Part shown: positions 10,255-20,548 of the stretch, one piece after another | Numbering within the stretch: the first letter of the stretch is position 1 | How the letters are laid out: every line of letters starts with the position of its first letter | From: Nematopogon swammerdamellus | Lineage: Eukaryota > Arthropoda > Insecta > Lepidoptera > Adelidae | Assembly (NCBI GenBank): GCA_946902875.1 | Contig: OX336343.1 | Span: 10,033,754 to 10,097,753 of the forward strand | DNA: 64,000 bases | Reading direction: 5' to 3' | Notes under the pieces: generated by a model | Database searches by the model: none | Told to the model about the DNA's origin: nothing | Seen by the model: only the letters and a program-made list of their open reading frames with translations | Position numbers and translations under genes: made by a program

Positions 10255-11043
10255 ATGTCGTATACGAAGAAGCTCTGTGTGCTGGTGCTCATTGGATTCG
10301 CGGCTGCGGCCCCGGATCTAACCAAAACTGACGACGTCAACGAGATAGCTGCCAAGAAGAACAACATGGACTTCACCTTAACATTAGACAACTCTGGTGT
10401 AAGCGAAGAGGAGAAGCATCTGCTGAAATCGTACTTGGATGCTGCGGCCGGAGGACTCAACAAAGACGACGCCACCAAACTGACGTACATAACCTACAGC
10501 ATCGCGAATGAGCTGGGTCAGATTTTGACATCTTACGTAAAGCTGAACCGCACTGTGGAGTACAAGAAATTCGCTGCGTTGACTTCTTCCGACCAGAAGT
10601 TTGCTGGCAAGGTCGAGACGGCTCTGCAAACTGCATTGACTCTTCGCCACTCCGACCGGGTTCCCGAAGACGTTTTTGAAAGCTTCAGTGTGGAGTTGGA
10701 GAAGCTCTTGACGCCTGAACAACGAGTGTCGTTTGCCAAGGTGCTCGAGCTGCCCGAGACACTGATGTTTAAGGAAAATTTGAAAGCGACCTTGAGCAAG
10801 AAAAATGACAACGATCGGTTCTTCCTCATCGGTGCTGCAAAGAATATTCTGCTGAAGACCATAGTATATGTCCCCACCACTACTCGTGCGCCGGAGACTT
10901 CCACGACACAGGCGCATAGAAGTAATCATGGTTCTAGCACTACGAAGACACCTGGCGCTTTGTATTTTCATTCGGGTTCCGAAGTTGTTCACGCTTGTTT
11001 GTCATTAGTTGCAGTTGCGCTCTCCGCTCAGTTGTTGGTTTAA
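10255..11043 (+). CDS. Secreted, possibly GPI-anchored protein of unknown function
   Basis: Intronless 262-residue reading frame from ATG 10255 (context AACAATG) to TAA 11041-11043. The frame stays open 27 bases upstream, but without another ATG. Residues 1-19 form a signal peptide (basic MSYTKK, then a hydrophobic core ending AAAA before PDL). The mature part (about residues 20-205) is acidic/basic, helix-prone and free of cysteine, with one N-glycosylation sequon (NRT, near residue 101). Residues about 207-235 are a Thr/Ser-rich linker. The last 20 residues (EVVHACLSLVAVALSAQLLV) are hydrophobic and end the protein, which suggests a GPI-attachment signal or a tail anchor. A TATA box lies upstream and AATAAA at 11458-11463. 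GC content is clearly higher than the flanks, and the long minus-strand frames are its shadows. I do not recognise the family; an extracellular membrane-attached role is inference. Confidence 0.85.
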   Translation: MSYTKKLCVLVLIGFAAAAPDLTKTDDVNEIAAKKNNMDFTLTLDNSGVSEEEKHLLKSYLDAAAGGLNKDDATKLTYITYSIANELGQILTSYVKLNRTVEYKKFAALTSSDQKFAGKVETALQTALTLRHSDRVPEDVFESFSVELEKLLTPEQRVSFAKVLELPETLMFKENLKATLSKKNDNDRFFLIGAAKNILLKTIVYVPTTTRAPETSTTQAHRSNHGSSTTKTPGALYFHSGSEVVHACLSLVAVALSAQLLV

Positions 11044-11457
11044 GTGATTCTTCATTACTTACGTGTAAGTTAGTAGTAAACAATAATTACTTGTGACTAA
11101 TTGTTTGTGCCAGCGTGTCAGCGCGCCCAGTCATCGCAAGTCGACACTCACTGTTTTGTAATGATGTGTCATTGAACTGAGAAATATTGCGTATTGTTTG
11201 TGTAGGTACCTTACACCTAAATACTTGTAAATATGTAAGTACTCGTAAATGTTGCTACTGTGTGTGAAAAGAGTTTAGATGTACGTATAGATAGATAGTG
11301 TCTACAGCTGATAAGTTTAGAGTTAGTTAGTTGTTGTTAATGATGTAGTCTAGAGATGTAGTAGACGACCTACAAGCATCGATGTCTAAAAGTAGGTACA
11401 TCGATATTTCACAGGTTTATTTAAATTTTATATAAATTGAGTAGTTATATTTGTTTT

Positions 11458-11463
11458 AATAAA
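11458..11463 (+). terminator. Poly(A) signal for the gene at 10255
   Basis: Canonical AATAAA 415 bp after the stop codon, within an AT-rich 3' region. No earlier AATAAA follows the stop. Confidence 0.6.
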
Positions 11464-11616
11464 TTCTTAATTTCGTACCTATTAAACTTTGCAATATATT
11501 TATTTGCTACCTTCCTTCATAAAGCTTCCTAATCCATTTCTCAACAAAATAACATGATCTGATGGATTCTGAGTTGAACATCTGAACGACGCGACTGTAA
11601 AATGAATTACATAATA

Positions 11617-11653
11617 TGTCAATGCAAAAGCATATTATGCTTTTGCATTGACA
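11617..11653. repeat. Perfect 18-bp palindrome with 1-base loop
   Basis: Left arm 'TGTCAATGCAAAAGCATA', one T, then the exact inverted arm. Weaker inverted similarity continues outward (TGAATT / AATTCA). It lies about 150 bp past the poly(A) signal of the gene at 10255. Could be a minimal foldback MITE; the loop is too short for a typical pre-miRNA. Confidence 0.8.
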
Positions 11654-11804
11654 CAATTCATGATACTGTTTTTTTAAGTTTTAGATTCAAATTCCAGCTT
11701 TCAAATAGCTTTTAGAAACATAATAAATACATTGAAATGAAATGAAATGAAAAAGAAAATGAAATTAAAATGTGCTTATTTGCACATCACAAAAAGGTTA
11801 ATAA

Positions 11805-11963
11805 AAAGCGGACTCATTCTCTACCAGTCGTGCCTGGGATTGCATATGGTTGGTAGTAAAGAGGGAGACACTGACATGGCACCTAGTTCACCAAGGTATT
11901 ATGGGTTGTCATCACGGGTGTAGTAGGTGACGTAGCCAATAATATGTGGTTCAATAAAAAAAA
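11805..11963 (+). repeat. SINE-B 3' fragment preceded by a short shared repeat
   Basis: Positions 11864-11963 are the SINE-B 3' domain ('CACTGACATGGCACCTAGTT' to an A-run). The preceding 'CATTCTCTACCAGTCGTGCC' block recurs near 55625-55645 in a repeat that also carries 'AAGTCCGCC'. Confidence 0.65.
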
Positions 11964-12116
11964 TCTAAATAAATAAAGTAAAAATAAAACATATAGCTAC
12001 ACTATACATACATTATCAACTCTTCCGTCTGCGTTTAATAAGTAGGTAATTTAGTAGGTATGTTAGGTTATAAACATGTAAGGTTCTGTACATTGAAGTA
12101 TTGTTACATACATATA

Positions 12117-12215
12117 AAGGTTGACTATAAGAAATCTCTGTAACGGATAAGTCCGCCTTTGTACGTTATGTAAATTTTGTAATGTGCTTATTGTAATATT
12201 TTCCGCCCTATAGCT
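12117..12215 (+). repeat. LINE-UTR-like repeat, second copy
   Basis: Matches 776-862 around 'GTTGACTATAAGAAATCTCT' and 'GGATAAGTCCGCC'. Such sequence is typical of lepidopteran LINE 3' tails; clade unknown. Confidence 0.45.
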
Positions 12216-12779
12216 ATTGTTTTTCATTAGATATTATAGGCAGGATTATTAAAAATCAACTCTATAGCTCTAGAACAACTAGAATATAAAGAATCGAAAT
12301 ATGGCCAGCGTATAGCTTTCAAGTGATCTCTAGGTTTGTCAGAAACAGTGTCGCTAATTCGTACACATAATTCCTGTAAAATGGACCCAATTATTACTTC
12401 CTTTCCAGGAAGCCGTTGTGTACCGTAATAACTCAGAGTACTAACTCTCATTTCCTAAATCTATTCTAGTAAATTCTAATATCAACAATAAAACACTTAC
12501 TAAACTAATTGCTCATTCATCTATAGTCATTAAACCCTTCTGGTTTCCCTCTGTGTTCTATGTGCACGCTTCGACAGCGCGCTCACGCGCCTCGCTTGCG
12601 AGCTTGTGAGACCCGCCAAAATTCGAAATGAAAAGTGTTCTGATGTTTGTGTTATTGTTATTATTAAATTATGATCAATGTATTACTTGATAGCTTAATT
12701 TTGTTGTGCTATTCAATAGATGAAATCTATTGTTTATATTTTCTTCTATATTTTAGAACTTCAACAATACAAACTTTTA
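12216..12779. other. Intergenic, nothing firm
   Basis: A 20-codon open frame at 12627-12689 starts like a signal peptide (MKSVLMFVLLLLL) but stops after 20 residues. It has no donor site that would rescue it, so I do not call a gene. Confidence 0.4.
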
Positions 12780-13050
12780 TTGAACCCCCCCTGAAGGGGT
12801 TTGTGGAACTGGCTCCATTAAATTCGTATGGACCTTCTGTCCATACGATATTTATCCATCGCCAGTCCCCGTGACTCCCAACGCAGATAAATTTGTACTT
12901 AAGTTACAAATTTATTATTTGTTCCTAGGAGTCCCCGTTTTCTAATCTGTACAAAATATACATCTTCAGACAGATTTACCAATTTAATCTCGTAGTGTTA
13001 TGTTGGAGTTCAAAAGATATTCTTTTGTCCTCCCTAAAGGCAGAAGTGTA
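12780..13050. repeat. Cluster of consecutive short hairpins
   Basis: Several inverted repeats follow each other: 'CCCCCCTGAAGGGG' (12785-12800), GTATGGAC-ttct-GTCCATAC (about 12827-12846), ATAAATTTGTA/TACAAATTTAT (12885-12917) and TCTGT/ACAGA (about 12943-12975). No open frame of interest crosses it. The function or origin is not recognised. Confidence 0.5.
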
Positions 13051-13653
13051 TGCTTTTAATTGTGAGTGTATAGTGTATATGTTATGTTTTACATTTCTGT
13101 GGCTATCTATTGATATACCTACAGAAATTGTTTTATTCCAATTGATGCGGTCAGGGGTCCACCTTTCACCGAAATCAATTAGGAATATTTTCTTAAGGGT
13201 TTATTAAAATTGTGTGCTGGTCATAATCTATATAACCTATACAGGTATATTTAAACCTGATTTACGCAATCTCCCTACGTCCTAGAACGTAACTAGCCAG
13301 AATGTTGCATGTGCATATATATTACAAAATTTACCTTAGAATTCCACTATCCTAACCGGTCTGACACGATTCACTAAAATCACCTTAAATAAAACACCAT
13401 TACAAATAGAATAGCGTAAAATATTAAATTCAAACGAAACCACAACACCCGCCACTGAATCTAATCGCGAAGTTAACACTTAATAAAAATATACTTTTAT
13501 GTCAAAATACGGTAAAACCACTGATTTTACATATTTAAATTCGACATATTTTTTTTTATAATTACGCGTGGTTCAAACACTCTTATATACGTAGGATTTA
13601 CGAATTTAAAGATCGGGTTTTGTTTCTTTTAATTTTCCCTATATTTTAAAATA

Positions 13654-14630
13654 CCTTCCCAATGTACTAGTCCTCATGGTAGGCCAGTTCGGACATAGTG
13701 TCATTGTAAAAGCTCTTTGGAAGTCCTTCCATCACCAGTCAAGATTCCAGAATCCAGACGCCTTCATCCAGAACTCAAAAGGCTCAAAAAGAACATCCAA
13801 AATATTTTTCGCAAACTAGTTGACAACCCCTATATCACCCCCAAAGTTACAAAATCCAGACACCTTCATTTGTAACCCCGAAAGCTTTACAGAGATCCCC
13901 ACACTAAATTTTACGAATCAAACAACCTCTATTCACTGACTTCCCTCATATGCGTGTAACTTATGATCAGGTCCCAGCACAATATATATTAATCCAATTT
14001 AAAACCTTCCCAATGTACCAGTCCTCATGGTAGGCCAGTTCGGACATAGTGTCGTTGTAAAAGCTATTTGGAAGTCCTTCCATCACCAGTCAAGATTCCA
14101 GAATCCAGACGCCTTCATCCAGAACTCAAAAGGCTCAAAAAGAACATCCAAAATATTTTTCGCAAACTAGTTGACAACCCCTATATCACCCCCAAAATTA
14201 CAGAATCCAGACACCTTCATCTGTAACTCCGAAAGCTTTACAGAAGTTCCCACACTAAAATTTACGAAACAACAAACTCTATTCACCGGTTTCTTTACAA
14301 AATCATTTATGTACTAAACCCTTCCCAATGTACCAGTCCTCCTGGTAAGCCAGTTCGGACATAGTGTCATTGTAAAAGCTATTTGGAAGTCCTTCCATCA
14401 CCAGTCAAGATTCCAGAATCCAGACGCCTTCATCCAGAACTCAAAAGGCTCAAAAAGAACATCCAAAATATTTTCCGTAAAACTAGTTGACAACCCCTAT
14501 ATCACCCCCAAAATTACAGAATCCAGACACCTTCATCTGTAACTCCGAAAGCTTTACAGAAGTTCCCACACTAAATTTTACGAAATTAAATTAATTATAT
14601 TCACCGGTTTCTTTACCAAACCATTTACTA
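13654..14630 (+). repeat. Three tandem copies of a ~300-bp repeat
   Basis: Copies begin with 'CCTTCCCAATGTA' at 13654, 14005 and 14320. Each carries 'AGTCCTTCCATCACCAGTCA', 'CCAGACGCCTTCATCCAGAA' and 'GACAACCCCTATATCACCCC'. The core (about 260 bp) is over 90% alike by eye. Spacers differ, giving periods of 351 and 315 bp. No coding frame is conserved across the copies. Confidence 0.85.
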
Positions 14631-14644
14631 AGAAAACCCAATCA

Positions 14645-14770
14645 AAAATACACGCGAGCGAAGCCGAGCGAAAATATTCACTAATAAAACCCAATCGAAA
14701 ATACACGCGAGCGAAGCTGAGCGAAACTTCGTTTCCCGAATTTATTCGAAAACTCACGCGAGCGGAGCAG
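14645..14770 (+). repeat. Three short 'ACGCGAGCGAAGC' repeats
   Basis: The motif 'ACACGCGAGCGAAGC' occurs near 14652 and 14702 after 'AAACCCAATC(A/G)AAAAT', with a third, 'CACGCGAGCGGAGC', near 14755. The terminus resembles that of the dispersed repeat at 17695. Confidence 0.6.
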
Positions 14771-14894
14771 TACTAACTTTCGTACCTGGACTCTCGCTAA
14801 ATACGCACGACCGTCTCCTTCGACTCCCAAAACAGACTGAACTCCCCACGCTCCCCTCCACCTCCTTTTATAATCTTTCCTCGTGTCACAATCC

Positions 14895-15135
14895 TGACAC
14901 GCAGGAACAAATCGAACGGTGGCCTCCTAGTATGGCCATGACACGTTCGTGTCACGGAGCGTAATTTTGTATGGAGATCGAATTATGAATTTTAGTATGG
15001 GCTGGACACGTTTGTGTCACGCAGGAACAAATCGATCGGCTGCCTCGTAGTATGGCCGTGTCACGTTTCTGTCCGGACTCGTAATTTTGTATGGAGAATA
15101 ATTTTATGATTTTAGTATGAACTGGACACGTTTCG
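14895..15135 (+). repeat. 119-bp tandem repeat, block 1 (two units)
   Basis: Units contain 'AGGAACAAATCGA(A/T)CGG', 'CTCGTAGTATGGCCGTG' and 'TTTTGTATGGAGAT', separated by CGTGTC-rich spacers. 'AGGAACAAATC' starts at 14903 and 15023 (period 120). The same unit makes block 2 at 16018-16745. Confidence 0.8.
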
Positions 15136-16017
15136 GACACGATATAAATTCGATTTTGGAGGGAAAACAAACCCTCTACGTACCTTCCACATGGTACCTA
15201 AAGCTGTTTCGCTCGTCAGCGATGCGCTTTACCCCTACTTCGGTGGTTTTAACACCACTTCCCCGCACCCATTGTGCATCTCCGCATGCAGAGAACTGTT
15301 GCTTTTGTTATATAAATTAATTGATGTTATTACATGTGCTCTATTAATAAGTCGACTTTTAGCGCCATAACGGAGTGTTTTATTTATATATTTTTGTTTA
15401 ATATCGTCTATATTCTTCGAATATTTTCATTTAAAATGTTAACGTTCCAAGTTGTTAGTTTTCTTATTGTCTATATATTAATTCCTGTACATGCGTGATA
15501 CCATCTTCCGTGTTTGATAATACTATTCATGTACGGAACCTGGACACGCAGAAACCAATCGAAATCTCCTTACCATAGTCGTGTTTTATTCATGTCAGGA
15601 CACGAATCCATTCCTTCATACTAACATCGCTTAACGAAAACCCCTCCCGCACCGCTTGACAAATTACCTCAGGTCGCTCCGCCTCGCCCCGCGGCCCACG
15701 CGCGCCCGCAGCTCGGTAATACCTCGCCCCTTGTCTTGTTTACCTCATACCTCTCTCCGCCCCGCGCGCACGCTCCAACGGATATTTATTTGAATGTTGG
15801 CGTCATACTCAATGAAACGTTGTTTTGTTTTATTTAATGTTTTTGTTTAATAACTGGTACTTTGTTTATATACTCTTCCCTTTATAAAATGTTTAGTGTT
15901 TTAGTTTGAATCACTAATAAATAATTATTAAAATAATTTTAGCCCCTGTGCGATATCTTCACACAGATCACGAAACTTCAAATTCCCATAAACTCCGTCA
16001 TGTCCAGAATCCAGACA
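15136..16017. repeat. Spacer between tandem blocks: AT-rich/GC-rich segments with internal similarity
   Basis: AT-rich pieces at 15300-15500 and 15780-15960 resemble each other and 16970-17230 ('GATGTTATTA', 'GCGCCAT', 'TTTTGTTTAAT'). GC-rich pieces at 15640-15780 and 16770-16960 share 'ATTACCTCA' and 'CGCCTCG'. This suggests two or three decayed copies of a larger unit of which the 119-bp array is a part. No gene seen. Confidence 0.45.
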
Positions 16018-16745
16018 CGCAGGAACAAATAGTCCAGCGACCTCATAGTATGGCCGTGTCACATTCGTGTCCTGACACAAATTTAGTATGGAGATAAAAT
16101 TGAATCATTAGTATGGACTCGACACGAATCGGACATGCAGGAACAAATCGAGCGGCGCCCTCGTAGTATGGCCGTGACACGTTTTTGACACGCAGGAACA
16201 AATCGCTCGGTTGCCTCGTAGTATGGCCGTGACACGTTCGTGTCACAGCGCGAAATTTCGTATGGAGATAGAATTTAATTTTTAGTATGGGCTGGACACG
16301 GTTGTGACACGCAGGAACAAATCGAACGGTGGCCTCGTAGTATGGCCGTGACACGTTCGTGTCACAGCGCGAAATTTTGTATGGAGATAGAATTTAATTT
16401 TTAGTATGGGCTGGACACGGTTGTGACACGCTCGAACAAATCGAACGGTGGCCTCGTAGTATGGCCGTGTCACATTCGTGTCCTGATACTATTTTAGTAT
16501 GGAGATAAAATTAGATTATTAGTATGGGCTCGACACGAATTGGACAAGCAGGAACAAAACGAACCGTAGCTCCACAGTATGGCCATGACACATTCGTGTC
16601 CTGACACAAATTTAGTATGGAGATAAAAATAAATTATTAGTATGTGCTTGTCACGTTTCTGACACGTAGGAACAAAACGTACGGTGGCCCCGCAGTATGG
16701 GCGTGACACGCTCGTGTCCTGACAATAATTCATACTTTCATACTA
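16018..16745 (+). repeat. 119-bp tandem repeat, block 2 (about six units)
   Basis: 'AGGAACAAA' or its variant starts at 16021, 16139, 16194, 16313, 16433, 16549 and 16668, giving a period of 116-120 bp with one shortened unit. Units at 16194-16432 are nearly identical to each other. Each carries two 'GACACG(T/A)TTCGTGTC'-like partial palindromes. The minus-strand open frames are repeat translations. Confidence 0.88.
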
Positions 16746-17377
16746 ACAACTCGCAGCGAAATAATCACTACTCGCGCTCCTTGACTCGCTACCTCAAGCC
16801 GCGCTTCCAACGGCGTGATGATACCACGATCTCCGTCCCCGCGCCCGCAAGACGCGCGTCTTCTTACCTCACCTCTCCGCTGTTTCGTACGCGCCCATGT
16901 CTTGTTCCCCTCTCACCGCGTGTCAGGATTACCTCATGCTACCTTCCCCGCCTCGGCGCTCTATAGTGTTTTATATGCGAACCAACTGATGTTATTATAT
17001 TTCTTGTTTGTCTAATTGCGCGTCGTATTGTAATGGCCGTTCGCGCCATTTTATTTCTTAGTGGAGAGTGCAGTTACGCTTGAATTTATTAGGTGATTAG
17101 TTAAATTGTAATATAAATTATTTTGTTAATATTTTAATGAAACGTTCTGATGTTCTATATTTTAGCTTTGAATTACTATTGACTATATATTTATATTTTT
17201 ACCTTGTGTGATTCCATCACATTATTACTGTTGAATTTTTCTCGGAGTAATAAAGCATTTTTTATTCTATTCTCTACATAATATTATACTAATAGACAGA
17301 ACTATTTTCTATACGCCCTCCGTCTTGCGTTGTAAAGTTTGCCAAATGTAGTTTGCCGATTTTGCGTCTCCTAAACA
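16746..17377. other. Intergenic, GC-rich then AT-rich
   Basis: Positions 16770-16960 are GC-rich without a credible exon. Positions 16970-17290 are AT-rich and look like a diverged copy of 15300-15500. An AATAAA occurs near 17249, but no gene upstream uses it that I can identify. Confidence 0.45.
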
Positions 17378-17640
17378 ATGGCAATGTACACACCGATCAC
17401 ACGCTGCATCCCGACAAATGGTGCAAGCAGAGTAATCGGTCTTGCGCTACAAGTAATTCGGTCTATTACAGCACACCACCGACCACCGCGGTTATCAAAG
17501 TACCTATTCAAACAAGATAACTATCAAGCAGCAAGTAAGGCACGAAGACCCACCTGCTGCACGACTGCGACAATTGTAATAACCATCACCATCGTCTGTT
17601 CTGTTTATGCGATTTGGAAAATAACGATAGACTTAATATT
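17378..17640 (-). repeat. Dispersed repeat with 'CACACGCTG.ATCCCGAC' end
   Basis: Shares 'GTGCAAGCAGAGTAATCGGT' and 'AACAAGATAACTATCAAGCA' with 27340-27740. The 'ACACGCTG(T/C)(G/A)TCCCGAC' start also occurs at 33035-33055, next to a (TACA)n tract. Orientation is set by taking the (TACA)n side as the 3' tail. The 89-residue open frame on the plus strand is part of this repeat, not a gene. Confidence 0.5.
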
Positions 17641-17694
17641 TAGCTAACCCATCACGCAGACTTAGCGTCGCTGTCTTGTTGTAACATCTACTAG

Positions 17695-18005
17695 CTTTTG
17701 CCCGCGGCTTCGCTCGCGTGAAATTAAGTAAGTAAGCCCGCTACCGTACCTTTATTTCGGCGCGCGGAACAATTCGGTTTGTATGAGAGCCACATCTTAG
17801 CGTAACCGGAACTAATTTTTATTTAGCCTATCCTGTTTCCCGTGTAGTGTGTGCTTAACTATAACTATGTATGTGCTTGCAGTTAGTTTCATCAAATTTA
17901 GATGATCGGTTTAAGAGTTATGGAGGAACATACATAAATACAGAAAATATTTCTAAAAATCGTCAATTAATTTTTATAATATCATATACATAGAGTCTAC
18001 AAACG
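17695..18005 (+). repeat. Dispersed 'GCCCGCGGCTTCGC' repeat, copy 2
   Basis: Starts 'TAGCTTTTGCCCGCGGCTTC' and continues through 'GTTTGTATGAGAGCCACAT', 'TTAGCGTAACCGGAACTAAT' and 'TTAAGAGTTATGGAGGAAC'. Parts recur at 1-285 (inverted), 59906-60035 and 63168-63510. Confidence 0.7.
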
Positions 18006-18431
18006 CATCTCGTAAAACAAAGTAACTTGCTCCATGACCATCCCTTACAGATTTATTATTAGTATTGATTGATTGATTGATGATGATTGCGATACCAATG
18101 TCCCGGCGACACGTCTCGGTATCGCTTAGGGTGTCATTGCACAGTGGACATTTTAATTAAAATATCCGGCAAATAGTGACGCGGTTCTTATCTCTTCGCC
18201 CCAACGTGCGGAGTCGTCGTCGTCCGCGTCGGCGCGGTCTACCCCGGACATCTGTGCCAATGAAAACATGAAATAACATTAATGTGGGGAAGTGTATGTA
18301 TGGTGAATTTGAGTGAATAAAATTAAAGATATAATTTACTTTAATAAAACAAGAGCAACGGACTGAAAGTGGTTTCGGGTACTGCGCAATTATCTCTAAA
18401 ATGAATGTAGGTGTTATAAAAAATATATAAT
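18006..18431. other. Intergenic, nothing recognised
   Basis: Contains a short (TTGA)n tract near 18065-18082 and a small CpG-rich stretch near 18200-18245; no gene. Confidence 0.45.
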
Positions 18432-18682
18432 ATTTTTTTTTATGTTATCCGGTATGGGTGGCTGATTCGGAGGGGCCAAAGCACATGCTCCGACCAGACA
18501 ATATCACCTCCGAGAAGGTATGTGCCATACCGGAGACTTCCCTGGATTGCTGGCTATGCTGGACTAGAGGAGAACACAACCGAGGCTGCTATGCGGCCAT
18601 CTTACATCCAGTACGGTGGTATCAACCCAGTCGGCTACAATTTGAGCCTACCACCTAGTAAGGGGCAAGGGAAGGGGCCTAA
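18432..18682 (-). repeat. SINE-A, 5'-truncated
   Basis: Minus-strand copy from the A-tail (T-run at 18432-18441) to the shared block near 18675. The tRNA-like head is absent. The 66-residue plus-strand frame is repeat translation. Confidence 0.85.
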
Positions 18683-19950
18683 GGGATAAGGACTAGCGTA
18701 AGTCGAATATTCTACGGGACAAGATGTCATGCTAAAACGACGAAAGGTTGGCCACTTCTCAGCTTGACACGGTCCTTTCACTAAATATGTAATGCTGTAC
18801 TTGGGGGCATGTTTCGCACTGTCTTCGTGCCTTACTTGCTGCACAATTGTTATCTTGGCTTATACTTGGCTGAGCATGATGGTCGGTGATGTGCTGCATG
18901 TGAATTGCAATTTACCAGAGTTCTTGCAGCACAACACTGAATACATTGGTTACCCCGATTACGGGATGCAGCATGATGGTATGGACCTTGTATGTCCGCA
19001 TTTATGTAAATAAGATTAAACATCCGGCGGCGGCGCGCGGCGGAGGGGAGGCGCGCGCGGAGCGGAGGCGCGGCTGGCGCGTGCACTGTACATCGGCCTA
19101 CATTCTCTCGTCCTGTCCTCCATTGTACTAGTAGGTAGGTATATCCTCACCTTTGACACCTGGCCGCGACGCTTGACTCGAAGAACGCAGCACCTGCACT
19201 TTCTTTAATACAATTGATTTAATTAGTGACATATATTGTGTTTCTTTCAAATTATTCAAGATTCCGTCTACTTGAATTGAACAGACGACGAACGACGAAC
19301 TTGAACAGTGCGCTTAAGATTTCATAAAACAATTCTCAATTACTTTCGTGCATGTAGAATGAACAAAACCTACAACTATATCAATGACTTACGGTTTGGA
19401 AATAATTATTACTATTGAATTAAAAAATCAAGTTAATTTGTATTTACTCGTTGGATACTCGTATTACTCTTTTTTTATTTTCAAATACAAATTTTCGCCC
19501 TTGCGTTAATTACTTACCAAACCTTAATGTTAATCCCTAAAATATTGTTTGCTCTTTTATATTTATTTCTTCCCAAAATGTGAATTGCCAATATTATTTT
19601 TTAATATAGCACTTATACTTACCATTTATCTTTATCAAGCTTGAGGTTTTTAGTATTTACCTACTTACCAAACTTCAACCTAGTTTAAATTTACCGTTAG
19701 AAAATATCAGCTACACCTCTCTTGACCGAAACCCACAGCGACATTTAAAACAGAGTATTGTTGTAGAGTAAATTGGATAAATTCGAATATAATAATGGAT
19801 TTTAATTGCATAGAGCGGGAACCTCGACTCAGTACACAGGCTCTCAACACCTACGTCTTAGTTTGTTCTAAATACTAACGCGTGCCCAGCAGTACTGTTT
19901 CAGGGTGTTCTGAATTAATTGGTGCTCTAAGAATAACATAATTTAGTCAT
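18683..19950. other. Intergenic with a CpG-rich patch at 19020-19100
   Basis: Positions 19020-19100 are strongly GC/CpG-rich (GGCGGCGGCGCGCGGCGG), which stands out from the AT-rich surroundings and could mark a promoter or 5' exon. I could not define an exon with splice sites. Positions 19200-19940 are AT-rich with nothing recognised. Confidence 0.4.
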
Positions 19951-20103
19951 TTCTTCACTAGATAGATGCAAAGCCGAAAATTAAGAGAAAAAAAACAATA
20001 ACGCGCTGGCGGCGGCTCAAGCCGGAGTTCTAGGTTCGAATCCAGGTCGGGACGTATTTTTGTTCTCTCATTTTCGGTTTTTCATTTTTCTAGTGAAGAA
20101 ATA
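19951..20103. mobile_element. Foldback element carrying a tRNA-like B box
   Basis: Arms of about 40 bases ('TTTCTTCACTAGATAGATGC' on the left; the right end reads inversely 'TTTCTTCACTAGAAAAATG') enclose 'GGTTCGAATCCAGGTCGGG' at about 20032-20050. That is a perfect Pol III B box with T-arm-like flanks. No A box is evident. Could be a MITE that captured SINE/tRNA sequence. Confidence 0.55.
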
Positions 20104-20276
20104 TAAAGCGAGTACGTACGTGCTTAGTACTAACATATAAAAAAAAATATGAGTTAGTCAGTTATTCACTGTAGGTCACTTCCTTTAAATAGGTCTATAA
20201 GTTAAGCCCGTCTGGATAAGTACTACGCTGAAAGAAAGTTGGCCGAAACGCCGACTGTTGGCTGGTTCATTTAAAA

Positions 20277-20425
20277 TAGCTTTTGCCCGGGGCTTCGCTC
20301 GCATACGCATGTCCATGCTGAAGGTCCATTCAAAATGTTGGTCAAATAATTTTTAAATCGGATGAGTATTTTCGGAGATTACCTCCTACATTCAGACTAT
20401 ATATATTTATATATTAGTATAGAAA
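20277..20425 (+). repeat. Dispersed 'GCCCG.GGCTTCGC' repeat, short copy
   Basis: Begins 'TAGCTTTTGCCCGGGGCTTC' and ends 'ATATATTTATATATTAGTAT', a layout typical of short lepidopteran interspersed repeats with this terminus. Confidence 0.6.
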
Positions 20426-20548
20426 AGGGCAAACTGGCGGAAAACCCCTTTGTAGAATTTATGTGTAATATTTTTTTATTTTATTTTATTGGAAATATTT
20501 CGTGCCGTTGTTTTCATTCAGTTCGGCGTAAACTGTAGCGAAAAGAAG

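Noticed and set aside
10384..10992. 202-residue minus-strand frame and other frames over 10255-11043
   Set aside because: Shadows of the plus-strand gene, which has a signal peptide, TATA box and poly(A) signal.
12627..12689. Signal-peptide-like start MKSVLMFVLLLLL
   Set aside because: Stops after 20 codons and no usable donor site keeps the frame open.
17378..17647. 89-residue protein with a membrane-like C-terminus
   Set aside because: Most of the frame is a dispersed repeat also found at 27340-27740.
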